64,000 bases of DNA from Acinetobacter sp. ANC 4558 (GCF_002135375.1 NZ_NEGH01000011.1:62001-126000), one strand, 5' to 3'. Shown: positions 36,119 to 45,753, numbered from the stretch's first letter. The notes: generated by a model from the letters alone, not told the origin. Translations and numbers: made by a program.

Positions 36119-37507
36119 ATGTCTGAACTCTCCCAATATTTTGCTCAAAATAAGTTTTGTATATTAGTTGAATATTTAGCATCTACGCGCATATTTCCAG
36201 TTCGAACTAGTTTGGCTGATTTTCCTACAATGATGACTTTGGCAGATCGGGTACATTCTGATGATGATCTTGTACCATTAGAGGCCGCAAAACTTTACTC
36301 ACAACATAGTGAAAAAGTACTGCATTATGCAGGTAAAGGGCGGGATATTGCTGAGTTTGAACTTTTTCTTAAAAAAGCGAAGTTACAGAATATTCAAAAC
36401 GTATTACTTTTGTCAGGTGATAAATTAAAACAACACCAAAGTGGTACTCACTATACTGAACGGACACGTTATTTAGAGTCTGTGAATGCAGTAATGGTTG
36501 CCAAGCAACAAGGTGGCTTTTGTATTGGCGTAGCTTTTAATCCCTTTAAATATGCAGAAGCAGAGCGAGATGCACAATATTTAAAATTGCATAAAAAAAT
36601 TAAAGCGGGGGCTGATTTCATTATCACGCAACTTGGTTATGATTTAGCCGCATTGAAACAGGCAAAGCAGTTTTTAAATCAAAATCACTATTCACAAAAA
36701 ATGTTAGCTTGTGTCATGCCGCTTAGTTTGGCACGTGCTAAATTTATGTTAAAACAAAAAGTTGCTGGAATTGTGATCACACCTCATATGTTGCAAGTAT
36801 TAGAAAAAGAAAAACAAATTGGATTAACAGATCGAGTTTATCGTCGCTGTGCATTACAGATTTTGCTTTGTAAGCGTTTAGGTTTTTCGGGAGTTCACCT
36901 TTCAGCTTGTTATCAACCTGAAGAACAATTGAAATTAGAACAGTATATTCATGAATATCAGCACTTAGATTTTCAAGCATGTGAAAAATTATGGAATGAT
37001 TTATGGGAAGTTGCCACGGGTAAAGAGTTTGAGCCTGCATTGGTATATTTTTCTAAACCTGCAAGATCAACGGAAATCCTTAAATATCAACATTTACATT
37101 TCCTCCATGAGACCCTGTTTAATTCACGATTTGGACGTGGTATTGGTCAGTTTATTTTTGACCACCAATTTTGGAATAAAAAAATTGCTATCCAGAGCCT
37201 ATTAAAAACTGAACTTATGAGTAAGCATCGTATGGTGGGCTGTGAAAGTTGTGGACAATGTCGTTTGGGAGAGACCTTGTATATTTGTCCTGAAACATGC
37301 CCAAAGGGGTTAGCCAATGGTCCTTGTGGTGGTACAACCTTAGATCAATGTGAGTTTGGTGATCGTGAATGTATTCACTCCGTCAAAGCCCGTTTAGCAA
37401 AAGCGGTACAACAAATTGATATCTTAAAAGATGAATTGATTCCAACTGTACCCATTGAAATGAGAGGAACCAGTTCTTGGAAAAATTGGTATATACACCA
37501 GAGTTAA
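36119..37507 (+). CDS. MTHFR-like protein with MTHFR_C cysteine domain
   Basis: 462 residues. The first 300 resemble the TIM-barrel of 5,10-methylenetetrahydrofolate reductase (VEYLASTRIFP..., LLLSGDKLKQHQSG, GVAFNPFKYAEAERDAQYLKLHKKIKAGADFIITQLGYD). The last 130 carry the MTHFR_C domain with clustered Cys: CESCGQCRLGE...CPETCPKGLANGPCGGT...CEFGDREC. It differs from MetF by this fused C-terminal part. Such proteins occur in one-carbon and methyl-transfer contexts; here it stands alone between the sulfur island and the indole genes. It may support methionine synthesis or a demethylation; not determined. No SD-like sequence is obvious at the start. Confidence 0.75.
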   Translation: MSELSQYFAQNKFCILVEYLASTRIFPVRTSLADFPTMMTLADRVHSDDDLVPLEAAKLYSQHSEKVLHYAGKGRDIAEFELFLKKAKLQNIQNVLLLSGDKLKQHQSGTHYTERTRYLESVNAVMVAKQQGGFCIGVAFNPFKYAEAERDAQYLKLHKKIKAGADFIITQLGYDLAALKQAKQFLNQNHYSQKMLACVMPLSLARAKFMLKQKVAGIVITPHMLQVLEKEKQIGLTDRVYRRCALQILLCKRLGFSGVHLSACYQPEEQLKLEQYIHEYQHLDFQACEKLWNDLWEVATGKEFEPALVYFSKPARSTEILKYQHLHFLHETLFNSRFGRGIGQFIFDHQFWNKKIAIQSLLKTELMSKHRMVGCESCGQCRLGETLYICPETCPKGLANGPCGGTTLDQCEFGDRECIHSVKARLAKAVQQIDILKDELIPTVPIEMRGTSSWKNWYIHQS

Positions 37508-37621
37508 ATATTAATGCGGATATTTAAGTATAGAGAAAAGAGTGTGTGGTTCGATCAGGTTAAAAGTCATGAGAGGGCATATATGGAATCATATGGATGA
37601 AGTGGGCGTGTTGAATCGTTG

Positions 37622-37653
37622 AGAGATCTTTAAATTAACCTTTAAAGACCTCT
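37622..37653 (+). terminator. Hairpin after MTHFR-like gene
   Basis: 13-bp stem AGAGATCTTTAAA / TTTAAAGACCTCT with one mismatch and a 6-base loop, about 115 bases after the stop; no T run. Confidence 0.4.
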
Positions 37654-37760
37654 GACAATTCACCTGATTTGTTTAGATCTCTATACCATAATAATGACAA
37701 TCGGTTCAGATTGTAGTGTTTATAAGATCAGTTTTTAAGGGTCTAGATATGATTTCTTGG

Positions 37761-38546
37761 TTATTTTCGATTATTCCAGATTTCTTTAAGTGATAATAAA
37801 TCATCAGGCGTGACATGAATGACACCTTTTCCAGGAATATCAATTTCAGCAATAATAAAAAGTGCTGAGGTAATGAGAAAAGGTAAAATTAAAATGAGAA
37901 GATTCATTCCTTGCTCTTTACGCGCGTTGTATCCAATCAGAAAATTAGAAACTACCGCGAAGAAAATAAGTAAACCCCATACGATCGTTGGAATTTGATA
38001 ACGCCAACTCACTGTTGTTTTTTCTTGAGAAATATATAAGTCATTATAAGCAGTAAGTACAGAAGCAGTGACTGGATTAGGTATTTTACTCGCTTCTATC
38101 ACGGCAATGTCCCAGAGCTCATTTTGTTTTTCTATTGAAATAATTCGCCAATTTTTATTTTCTTCAGGGCTTTTTGCTTTAAAAAACTCAATTCGCGCAT
38201 CTAAATATTCATGTAATAATTTCTCAGCTTCTTTTTGTTGTGATGGTGCCAAAATTTGAGTACGCTGTAGCGCAGTACCAATGACGACCATTTCATTTTC
38301 TTCAGTTTTTTGTCGATCATTGTAGCCACCTATTGAAATTGAAAGAACAAATCCGATAAGTAAACCTAATAAAGATAAAATTGCACCAAGAACAATCTTG
38401 GCTTGATCATCATTAAATTTAATTCGATGATTTTTTAGAATATATTTCCCAGCATATGCTGAACAGCTTAATATAAAAAAAATGCCCCAAAAAATATATG
38501 CAGAATTCACTGGTAATTCATCTAAAAATTGTTGGATCCATGACAT
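37761..38546 (-). CDS. DUF4239-like integral membrane protein
   Basis: 261 residues: two N-terminal helices (residues about 18-37 and 48-70), a soluble helical middle (EEANEMVVIGTALQRTQ-like region through the TAYNDLY segment) and two C-terminal helices (WGLLIFFAVVSNFLIGY, LLILILPFLITSALFII). This 2+2 layout fits DUF4239 / bestrophin-like proteins of unknown function. Single gene, convergent with the MTHFR-like gene. Confidence 0.6.
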   Translation of the reverse strand: MSWIQQFLDELPVNSAYIFWGIFFILSCSAYAGKYILKNHRIKFNDDQAKIVLGAILSLLGLLIGFVLSISIGGYNDRQKTEENEMVVIGTALQRTQILAPSQQKEAEKLLHEYLDARIEFFKAKSPEENKNWRIISIEKQNELWDIAVIEASKIPNPVTASVLTAYNDLYISQEKTTVSWRYQIPTIVWGLLIFFAVVSNFLIGYNARKEQGMNLLILILPFLITSALFIIAEIDIPGKGVIHVTPDDLLSLKEIWNNRK

Positions 38547-38894
38547 ACTTTCTGTCCTTTGGGGTGTTCCAAATGTCGATTATTAAAAAAAGAAGCAGTC
38601 CATTTTCATCCAGTAGTATTTAAATATCTGAAAATAGAAGTTGAGTTTTATTCGCTTCATCGTTGAAGTTTAAGTATAAAGAAGAACCACAATAAACACG
38701 ATCACAAATAAAATTGTCCTTACGATATTGATGATAAAAACAGCATTTATACAATACAAATGAATTAAGTTTTAGATAAATACCTATTTTTATACTTTCT
38801 TGCACTGATTGGATAATTCTTGCAGCTTTTGGACAGTTGTTTATCGCCTTTCTAAGACATGATAACGGTCATAGTTAGGTCTAGAGTTGATGAA
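38547..38894. other. Intergenic stretch upstream of the indole cluster
   Basis: Contains a near-miss sigma-54 motif at 38811 (GG-N9-GC, one base too short) but nothing else clear. A 61-codon minus-strand frame here looks spurious. The iif promoter and regulator site should lie here. Confidence 0.4.
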
Positions 38895-40142
38895 ATGGAA
38901 GGTCAATATATTGATGTAAAAACTGAGACAGGGAAATCATTTACTGCCTATTTAGCCGTTGCAGAAGGGGGAAAGGGACCAGGGATTGTACTTTGTCAGG
39001 AAATTTTTGGTATTAATGCAGCAATGCGTGCTAAAGCAGATTTTCTTGCAGAAGAAGGTTATACCGTATTGGTTCCAGACTTATATTGGCGTACAGCATC
39101 TGGTATTGAATTGGGTTACACCGAACAAGATTTTCAAAAAGCGTTTGAGCTTTATGAAAACTACGATGAAAACTTGGGCGTAGAAGATATTGCCGATGCT
39201 TTAAATTATCTTAAAACATTAGATAGTTGTGATACCAGTACGGGATTAGGCGTTATTGGATATTGTTTAGGTGGAAAACTGGCCTATCTAGCAAGTTGTC
39301 GTATTCCAGAGGTGGCTTGTGCAATTAGTTATTATGGTGTGGGCATTGACAAAGCCCTCAATGAATTAGCCAATGTGAAAGGTAATCTGGTCTTACATCT
39401 TGCTGAATTAGATAAATTTACACCGCCAGAAGCACAGCAAGCAATATTAGCTACAGCGGCACAATATCTGAATGTTGATGCTTATGTTTATGAAGGTGTA
39501 GATCATGCCTTTGCTCGACCAAATAGTGAATATTATCATAAGCCATCTGCACGTTTCGCACATGAGCGTAGTGTTACGGCACTACATAAAACCATTGGTC
39601 CTGTATACGATTTAGTTCAGCTTTGGGAAGAACATATTCGTCATGAGTTTGATACGCGGGATGTACCTGCCACAATGGCAACTATGGTTGCACAACCTTA
39701 TGTGAACCATATCCCAACATTAACGGGCGGGGTTGGGTATAGCCAACTTGCTCGTTTTTATCAATATCACTTTGTTCATCAAAATCCAAAAGATATGAAG
39801 ATTACTTCAATTTCACGCACCGTTGGTTCAACGCAGGTGGTCGATGAATTCATCATGAGTTTTACCCACGACAGAGAAATTGATTGGTTACTACCAGGCG
39901 TAGCACCGACAGGAAAATATGTTGAGATTCCAATGTTGGGGGTCATCCAATTTCGTGGTCCAAAATTATGCCATGAACATATTTATTGGGATCAAGCTTC
40001 GGTATTAGTACAAATTGGATTATTAAATCCTAAAGGGTTGCCTGTTGCAGGCGTTGAGACAGCACAAAAATTATTAGATGAAGCCTTACCATCAAATACT
40101 TTAATGCCGTCATGGTCAAGCAGTGAAGCTAAGCCGATTTAA
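38895..40142 (+). CDS. iifA: Dienelactone-hydrolase/SnoaL-like fusion, IifA-like cofactor-independent oxygenase
   Basis: 415 residues from Met at 38895. An ATG 12 codons earlier (38859) is in frame, but the DLH family normally begins near the chosen one. N-terminal dienelactone hydrolase fold: Glu36 (CQEIFG), nucleophile Cys124 (GYCLGG), Asp173 and His204 (VDHAFARP), nearly the classical DLH numbering. From about residue 280 a SnoaL-like domain follows. The order of this gene with an SDR, styrene-monooxygenase-like enzyme and flavin reductase is that of the iif indole cluster of Acinetobacter, where IifA turns 3-hydroxyindolin-2-one into anthranilate without cofactor. Assignment rests on gene order and domain content. 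Confidence 0.75.
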   Translation: MEGQYIDVKTETGKSFTAYLAVAEGGKGPGIVLCQEIFGINAAMRAKADFLAEEGYTVLVPDLYWRTASGIELGYTEQDFQKAFELYENYDENLGVEDIADALNYLKTLDSCDTSTGLGVIGYCLGGKLAYLASCRIPEVACAISYYGVGIDKALNELANVKGNLVLHLAELDKFTPPEAQQAILATAAQYLNVDAYVYEGVDHAFARPNSEYYHKPSARFAHERSVTALHKTIGPVYDLVQLWEEHIRHEFDTRDVPATMATMVAQPYVNHIPTLTGGVGYSQLARFYQYHFVHQNPKDMKITSISRTVGSTQVVDEFIMSFTHDREIDWLLPGVAPTGKYVEIPMLGVIQFRGPKLCHEHIYWDQASVLVQIGLLNPKGLPVAGVETAQKLLDEALPSNTLMPSWSSSEAKPI

Positions 40143-40158
40143 CGATTAGGAGTGAAAT

Positions 40159-40950
40159 ATGGACATTCAGTTGAATCAAAAAATTGCCGTGGTGAGTGGT
40201 GGAGCAACGCTAATTGGTCAGGCTGTTGTACAGGCACTGGTCAATGCAGGTGCTCAGGTGATTATCTTAGATATCGCAGAACAAGGACAGCAAGTCGCTG
40301 AGGCGATGCAGGGACAAGCAAAATTTATTCAGACTGATTTAAGTAGTGATGTTGCGATTGCACGTGCTGTGAAAATAATTCATGAGGCGCATGGAAAAGT
40401 TGATTATTTGGTTAATTTAGCATGCACCTATTTAGATGATGGTTTTAAATCATCACGTGCAGATTGGTTACAAGCATTAGACATTAATTTAGTTTCAACT
40501 GTGGAATTAACACGCGCATTTTATGACGATTTAAAGATGAATCGTGGCGCGATTGTAAATTTCACTTCAATATCTGCCAAATTCGCTCAAACAGGGCGTT
40601 GGCTTTATCCTGTTTCTAAAGCGGCAATACGTCAATTAACACAGTCTATGGCAATGGATTTTGCAGTGGATGGAATTAGAGTTAATTCAGTATCACCCGG
40701 TTGGACGTGGTCAAGAGTCATTGCTGAAGTGAGCGGAAATAATCGAAAAAAAGCAGATGCTGTTGCCGCTGACTATCATTTACTTGGGCGCTTAGGGCAT
40801 CCAGAAGAAGTTGCGAATGTTGTACTGTTTTTACTTTCACCTGCTGCCAGTTTTGTGACAGGTGCAGATTATGCAGTTGATGGAGGCTACTCCGTCATGG
40901 GACCAGAAGGGAATCAAGCTGCTATTCCACGCTTAGCGAATGAAGCGTAA
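40159..40950 (+). CDS. iifB: Short-chain dehydrogenase, IifB-like
   Basis: 263 residues, Rossmann fold. The nucleotide motif is SGGATLIGQ, a variant of TGxxxGxG. Catalytic Ser (NFTSIS) and Tyr-x3-Lys (YPVSK) are present; the C-terminal FVTGADYAVDGGYSVMG is typical of SDRs. AGGAG precedes the ATG. In the iif pathway this step oxidises indole-2,3-dihydrodiol to 3-hydroxyindolin-2-one; function inferred from cluster. Confidence 0.78.
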   Translation: MDIQLNQKIAVVSGGATLIGQAVVQALVNAGAQVIILDIAEQGQQVAEAMQGQAKFIQTDLSSDVAIARAVKIIHEAHGKVDYLVNLACTYLDDGFKSSRADWLQALDINLVSTVELTRAFYDDLKMNRGAIVNFTSISAKFAQTGRWLYPVSKAAIRQLTQSMAMDFAVDGIRVNSVSPGWTWSRVIAEVSGNNRKKADAVAADYHLLGRLGHPEEVANVVLFLLSPAASFVTGADYAVDGGYSVMGPEGNQAAIPRLANEA

Positions 40951-40993
40951 TAGCACAAAAAAACTAAATAATTTAAGGGATATAGGAGTACGC

Positions 40994-42235
40994 ATGATGC
41001 GTCGTATAGCAATAGTAGGTGCAGGTCAATCAGGTTTACAGCTCGGTTTAGGATTATTAGATACAGGCTATGATGTAACCATTGTCACCAATCGAACAGC
41101 CGATGAAATACGTCAAGGCAAAGTTATGTCAAGCCAATGTATGTTTCATACTGCGCTACAAACAGAACGAGAGGTTGGACTAAATTTTTGGGAAGAGCAG
41201 TGCCCAGCAGTTGAAGGTATTGGATTTACCCTGGTGAACCCAGAAACGGGAGAAGCTGCATTTTCATGGAGTGCACGTTTAGAGCGCTATGCCCAAGCAG
41301 TGGATCAACGAATTAAAATGCCCTATTGGATGAATGAGTTTGAACGTCGCGGTGGCAAGCTGATCATTCAAGATGTGGGGATTGATGAACTTGAAGAGCT
41401 GACAGATGAATATGAGTTGGTTCTATTGGCTGCGGGTAAAGGTGAGGTGGTTAAGCAGTTTGAAAGAGATGAAGAGCGAAGCACTTTTGATAAACCGCAG
41501 CGTGCGCTTGCACTTACCTATGTCAAAGGGATGACACCGATGTCCCCTTATTCACGAGTTGCTTTTAATATCATACCTGGCGTGGGTGAATATTTCTGCT
41601 TTCCTGCCTTAACAGTGACGGGTCCATGTGAAATTATGGTATTTGAAGGTATTCCTGGTGGTCCAATGGATTGTTGGCAAGATGCTAAAACGCCAGAACA
41701 GCATTTACAAGTGAGTAAGGACATTTTAAATAAATACTTACCTTGGGAAGCAGCACGTTGTAAAAACATTGAAATGACTGATGATTGTGGATATGTATCG
41801 GGGCGTTTCCCACCAAGCGTGCGAAAACCTATATTAACGTTAGCTTCTGGTCGTAAAGTTTTTGGTATGGCAGATGCCTTAGTCGTCAATGATCCAATTA
41901 CTGGGCAAGGCTCAAACAATGCAGCTAAATGCAGCAAAGTATATTTTGATGCAATTTTAGCGCATGGTAATCAAGAGTTTACAGATGAGTGGATGCAAAA
42001 AACATTTGAACGTTATTGGTCATATGCGGAAAAAGTAGTGGCATGGACCAATAGTCTTTTAGTTCCACCACAACCACAAATGATCGAAATTTTAGCAGCT
42101 GCTAGTCAGAATCAGACGATTGCATCCAATATTGCCAATAATTTTGATGATCCTCGTAATTTCTCACCTTGGTGGTTTGATCCAGAGCAAGCACAGCACT
42201 TTATTAAGTCGAAAGATTGTAAAAAAGTAGCATAA
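40994..42235 (+). CDS. iifC: Styrene-monooxygenase-like indole oxygenase, IifC-like
   Basis: 413 residues from ATG at 40994, chosen because TAGGAG lies six bases upstream and the FAD-binding motif RRIAIVGAGQSGLQLG follows directly; an ATG 18 codons earlier overlaps the SDR gene and has no ribosome site. Two-component group E flavoprotein (StyA family), with FGMADALVVNDPITGQGSNNAAKC as the second FAD motif. It uses FADH2 from the reductase encoded by the next gene to epoxidise or dihydroxylate indole. Rich in Met and Cys, unlike the proteins of the sulfur island. Confidence 0.82.
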   Translation: MMRRIAIVGAGQSGLQLGLGLLDTGYDVTIVTNRTADEIRQGKVMSSQCMFHTALQTEREVGLNFWEEQCPAVEGIGFTLVNPETGEAAFSWSARLERYAQAVDQRIKMPYWMNEFERRGGKLIIQDVGIDELEELTDEYELVLLAAGKGEVVKQFERDEERSTFDKPQRALALTYVKGMTPMSPYSRVAFNIIPGVGEYFCFPALTVTGPCEIMVFEGIPGGPMDCWQDAKTPEQHLQVSKDILNKYLPWEAARCKNIEMTDDCGYVSGRFPPSVRKPILTLASGRKVFGMADALVVNDPITGQGSNNAAKCSKVYFDAILAHGNQEFTDEWMQKTFERYWSYAEKVVAWTNSLLVPPQPQMIEILAAASQNQTIASNIANNFDDPRNFSPWWFDPEQAQHFIKSKDCKKVA

Positions 42236-42254
42236 CAAGGAGGCAATGTGAAAG

Positions 42255-42800
42255 ATGAATGCCATGAATATGAATACCTTAAGCACGCAAGATTTAAAAC
42301 CAATTGATCGAGAAAATCCAAGAGAGATTCGAAATTTATTAGGACAATTTGCAACGGGCGTTACCGTCATTACAACACGTGGACAAGATGGGCGAAAGAT
42401 TGGAATGACAGCCAATTCATTTTCTTCATTGTCATTAGATCCCCCTCTTATTTTGTGGAGTTTATCGAAGAGTGCGCCAAGTTTAGCAGACTTTATGCAA
42501 GCAGAATATTTTGCAATTCATATGCTTGCTCAGGAACATCACTCACTTTCAGGTCATTTTGCACGTGGCTCAGACGATAAATTTTCGGGTATTGCTCACC
42601 GAGAATGTGAACGTGGTTTACCACTACTCGAAGATGTTTTAGCAACATTGATATGTAAAAATATTAACCAATATGAAGGCGGAGATCACCTTATTTTTAT
42701 TGGGCAAATAGAACATTATCAACAACGTCATGGTGATCCATTGGTATTTCATGCAGGAAAATATCGAATTGCAGCAGAACATCCAGAATTAAGTACTTAA
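42255..42800 (+). CDS. iifD: Flavin reductase, IifD-like
   Basis: 181 residues, split-barrel flavin reductase domain: LGQFATGVTVITTRG, GMTANSFSSLSLDPPLILWSLSKSAPS, GDHLIFIGQIEHY. Supplies reduced flavin to the adjacent StyA-like oxygenase. AAGGAGG lies 11 bases before the ATG, a somewhat long spacing; the ATG nearer the ribosome site runs into an immediate stop. Confidence 0.85.
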   Translation: MNAMNMNTLSTQDLKPIDRENPREIRNLLGQFATGVTVITTRGQDGRKIGMTANSFSSLSLDPPLILWSLSKSAPSLADFMQAEYFAIHMLAQEHHSLSGHFARGSDDKFSGIAHRECERGLPLLEDVLATLICKNINQYEGGDHLIFIGQIEHYQQRHGDPLVFHAGKYRIAAEHPELST

Positions 42801-42807
42801 TAATTTT

Positions 42808-42839
42808 AATCACGGTCAATTTTGATCGTGATTTTTTTT
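42808..42839 (+). terminator. Strong terminator or attenuator between iifD and the outer-membrane gene
   Basis: 11-bp stem AATCACGGTCA / TGATCGTGATT (one G-T pair), 4-base loop, eight T. Only 12 bases before the next start codon, so that gene either is expressed at reduced level by read-through or has another promoter. Confidence 0.85.
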
Positions 42840-42851
42840 CAGGGAATGAAA

Positions 42852-43799
42852 ATGAAAAGTAATGTAATGAAAAGAAGCTTTCTTGCAAGTAGTGTTATGT
42901 TGATGTCCGTTGCAGTCCATGCTTATGACTTACCGACTGTTAATTTAGGAATGACCAGCTTTTTAGATGGTGGTTTACCCGCAGGGACAGGTTGGTATTC
43001 GCAAACTTATTTTCAAAACTATGATTCAAGTAAATTAATGAATAATCAAGGGAATAAACTACCTTTGCCTAAAACGAATTTAAAGTATCAAGTGATTGTA
43101 GAGCAAATTAGTTATATGTCTAACATTCGTGTGGGAGAAAAGGCAGCTTTGGGTTTGAATTTTTTGCTTCCATTTGTCAGTAAGATGGATATGAATGATG
43201 GCTTAAATCATGCTGCAATAAAAGCACAAGGTGGTTTTAGCGATATGATGATTGGACCATTTATTCAGTTTGATCCGATTATGGGGGAAAATGGGCCGAA
43301 ATTTGTGCAACGGATAGAACTTCAAGTTAATTTACCTACAGGAAAATATAGTCGAGATAAAAATATTAATCCGAGTAATAATGCTGTTTCAATTAACCCT
43401 TATTGGGCGGCAACTTATTGGTTTAATCCAAAGTGGACCGCTTCAACACGTTTACATTATTTGTATAACTTTAAAAATAATGATCCAAATTATACTTTTG
43501 GTCATGCAGATAATATTCAAGCTGGGCAAGCATTTCATGCAAATTTTGCAACTGAATATGCTGTTACCCCTCAATTACGCTTAGGTATTAATGGTTATTG
43601 GTTAAAGCAAATTACAGATACAAAAGTTGATGGGGAACAACAAAAAGGATCACGTGAACAAGTATGGGCCATTGGACCTGGTGCTATGTATAGTTTCTCT
43701 CAAAATGATCACTTTGTTGCGAATGCTTATTTTGAACAAAATGCAAAAAATCGTCCTGAAGGAACACGTGTACAAGTGCGTTATATTCATCATTTTTGA
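42852..43799 (+). CDS. Outer-membrane channel of the phenol/aromatic-uptake type
   Basis: About 315 residues from ATG 42852 (AGGGA seven bases upstream). Signal peptide ends near AVHA. The rest is beta-rich with alternating hydrophobic residues and ends in HHF, as in the MetA-pathway/phenol outer-membrane proteins found in aromatic degradation clusters. Probably lets indole or a related aromatic cross the outer membrane; might correspond to iifE, but the name is not certain. Confidence 0.7.
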   Translation: MKSNVMKRSFLASSVMLMSVAVHAYDLPTVNLGMTSFLDGGLPAGTGWYSQTYFQNYDSSKLMNNQGNKLPLPKTNLKYQVIVEQISYMSNIRVGEKAALGLNFLLPFVSKMDMNDGLNHAAIKAQGGFSDMMIGPFIQFDPIMGENGPKFVQRIELQVNLPTGKYSRDKNINPSNNAVSINPYWAATYWFNPKWTASTRLHYLYNFKNNDPNYTFGHADNIQAGQAFHANFATEYAVTPQLRLGINGYWLKQITDTKVDGEQQKGSREQVWAIGPGAMYSFSQNDHFVANAYFEQNAKNRPEGTRVQVRYIHHF

Positions 43800-43830
43800 T
43801 TTCTAAGTGATGATTATCAAATTAGGATTG

Positions 43831-43861
43831 ACCTATTTAAAGAGATTTAAATAGGTTTTTT
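43831..43861 (+). terminator. Rho-independent terminator of the indole cluster
   Basis: 11-bp stem ACCTATTTAAA / TTTAAATAGGT, loop GAGA, followed by six T. Confidence 0.9.
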
Positions 43862-43936
43862 ATGGTGATGAATATAATAAAAATAAAAAGATTATCTACT
43901 TATATATTGATTTTAAATTATCTTCGTAATTTAAAT

Positions 43937-44968
43937 TTAATTTTTAAATGGATGGCGACGCGTACGAGAAGGAAGTTCTCCATAGCGGCGTTTATATTCT
44001 TGAGAAAAACGTCCTAAATGTGTAAATCCCCATTTAAAAGCTACATCTGTAACCGAGATTTGTTCATTTTGCATGAGTTCAAGATGTGCTTGTTCAAAGC
44101 GAAGTTCTTTTAAATATGACATAGGGGTTGTATTAAGAAAACTTTTAAATCCTGTAAATAATGTTCGGACACTGACACCAGCATGCTCAGCCAATTGCTC
44201 AATGGTCAGTGTTGTATGTAAATGTTCTCGCATAAAAGCTTCAGCACGTTTGATGAAATAGGGAGAGACTGCTTTTTTATCCTGATGTTGAATATGGTGG
44301 AGTAAATTATTTTCTTGACCATAAATGAGTGCATTAAAAAGACCCGATTCAAACTGTTTAAAAGCCATTGGATGATGTAAAGGGTGATGTTGATAGGATA
44401 AAGCATCAATTAATGTTTTTATTAATTGTAAAAAGTAGGCACCACCTTGGGTTGAGAAATCTAATTTAGGTTCAAAAATAGGTAAATGATGATGAACATT
44501 TGGCATATGCTGGCGACAGTGCTGTAAAAGATCGTCCTTATTTATTTTTAAAATAAGTTGAGGGGAGTTTGCATGCCAACGCATTTTTAAGGATTGGTCG
44601 GGAGAAATTAATGATGCAACTTGTGTATAAGAAATAAATTTTTGCTGATTAATTTCAATTTCTGCATAACCTTGCATTGGAATTTGAATTAAATAAAACT
44701 GTTCTAGATGATCAGGTTCAATATATACATCTGCACCATATTCAAGGCGACTTAGAGATAATCGCCCTGCATTAATGTGGTACATAGAGGAAAAAAAATC
44801 ATGTTCTTGCTGAACTATTTTTAATAAATGGGGTTTAAATATTTGCCCAACACTTTTACAGGTTTCATCTAAGTCTTGGTGTTGAAAGATCAAATTATGT
44901 GGAGAAAAAATGGCACATTGCTGTAAATGACGACCATTTAATTCTAAAGTAGGATCAATCTGACTCAT
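43937..44968 (-). CDS. AraC-family regulator, probably of the indole cluster
   Basis: 343 residues. N-terminal AraC_binding_2-like domain (CKSVGQIFKPHLLKIVQQ..., YLIQIPMQGYAEIEINQQ) and C-terminal double helix-turn-helix (TIEQLAEHAGVSVRTLFTGFKSFLNTTPMSYLKELRFEQAHLELM..., VTDVAFKWGFTHLGRFSQEYKRRYGELPSRTRR). Convergent with the iif-like genes; an AraC protein (IifR) controls iif clusters in other bacteria. Confidence 0.8.
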   Translation of the reverse strand: MSQIDPTLELNGRHLQQCAIFSPHNLIFQHQDLDETCKSVGQIFKPHLLKIVQQEHDFFSSMYHINAGRLSLSRLEYGADVYIEPDHLEQFYLIQIPMQGYAEIEINQQKFISYTQVASLISPDQSLKMRWHANSPQLILKINKDDLLQHCRQHMPNVHHHLPIFEPKLDFSTQGGAYFLQLIKTLIDALSYQHHPLHHPMAFKQFESGLFNALIYGQENNLLHHIQHQDKKAVSPYFIKRAEAFMREHLHTTLTIEQLAEHAGVSVRTLFTGFKSFLNTTPMSYLKELRFEQAHLELMQNEQISVTDVAFKWGFTHLGRFSQEYKRRYGELPSRTRRHPFKN

Positions 44969-45401
44969 ACAAATTCCTTTTGATTAGTTTGCAGATAGAC
45001 GATAAAGAGGAAGAAAATAGACTAAAAGATGAAAAGGCTATTTAAAACTTTGTATTCTGTGATCGATTGTGTATATAAATTTCTAATAAGAATATTAAGT
45101 TGTTTGATCACAGGTATACGGAACTCTTTATAACGATCTTACTCCTTAAGATCTAAGATAATTTATATCAAATTTGAATAAAATGAACAATTTATTTTTT
45201 ATATGCCTACGCCTGTATTTCAGTATCCACTATTTTAAATATTGATTATTAAAATGATTTAGATAAATAGAGTTGAAAAATAAATATGTAAAATGAATGA
45301 TTTAAATATGATAAATATATTTAATGTAGGTTTTTAGATTAATTAATATTAATCAATATAATTATGTTTTTTATTTTAAAACTATAATAAAATGTTGGTA
45401 T
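44969..45401. other. AT-rich intergenic boundary
   Basis: No gene or clear signal seen. Base composition becomes extremely AT-rich from here to about 46.2 kb, marking the start of the accessory patch. Confidence 0.5.
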
Positions 45402-45596
45402 TTGTTATTAAAAATAGCATATAGGTATGAATTTTATTTCAGCACAGTCATGCACGATACCCCTATGTTTAAATCAATGATATTAAATGATGGAAACTCA
45501 GTTATTTTGAGAAAGAATCCAACTGGTCCAGATACTATTGAAATTCAGAAAACTAATAGTAATAAAGTTATGGAGATTCGATATGAACGAGATTGA
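45402..45596 (+). pseudogene. Probable remnant of a toxin C-terminus
   Basis: A 64-codon frame ending SMILNDGNSVILRKNPTGPDTIEIQKTNSNKVMEIRYERD. The last 40 residues look like the end of a nuclease-type polymorphic toxin domain, while the first 20 look like non-coding sequence read through, with no ribosome site. It is probably the broken tail of a larger protein, matching the tails at 46227 and 47593 that also precede immunity-like genes. Confidence 0.4.
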
Positions 45597-45753
45597 ACAA
45601 ACATGGTTAGGAGGAAGAAACTGACCCACTGATTAGAAGCAGAGATTTTATTTAGTAGAAATAAAAATAAATGAAATATAAATTATATAAATAATTTCAT
45701 AAAGATACTGGATGTAAAGCTATGGGCTATCAAGAAAAATGTGGAGTTGCTAA

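Noticed and set aside
38620..38805. 61-codon minus-strand open frame
   Set aside because: No ribosome site and no recognisable domain; it lies in the probable control region of the iif-like genes.
38811..38824. Sigma-54-like sequence upstream of the indole cluster
   Set aside because: GG and GC are separated by 9 bases, not 10; sigma-54 promoters do not tolerate this well.
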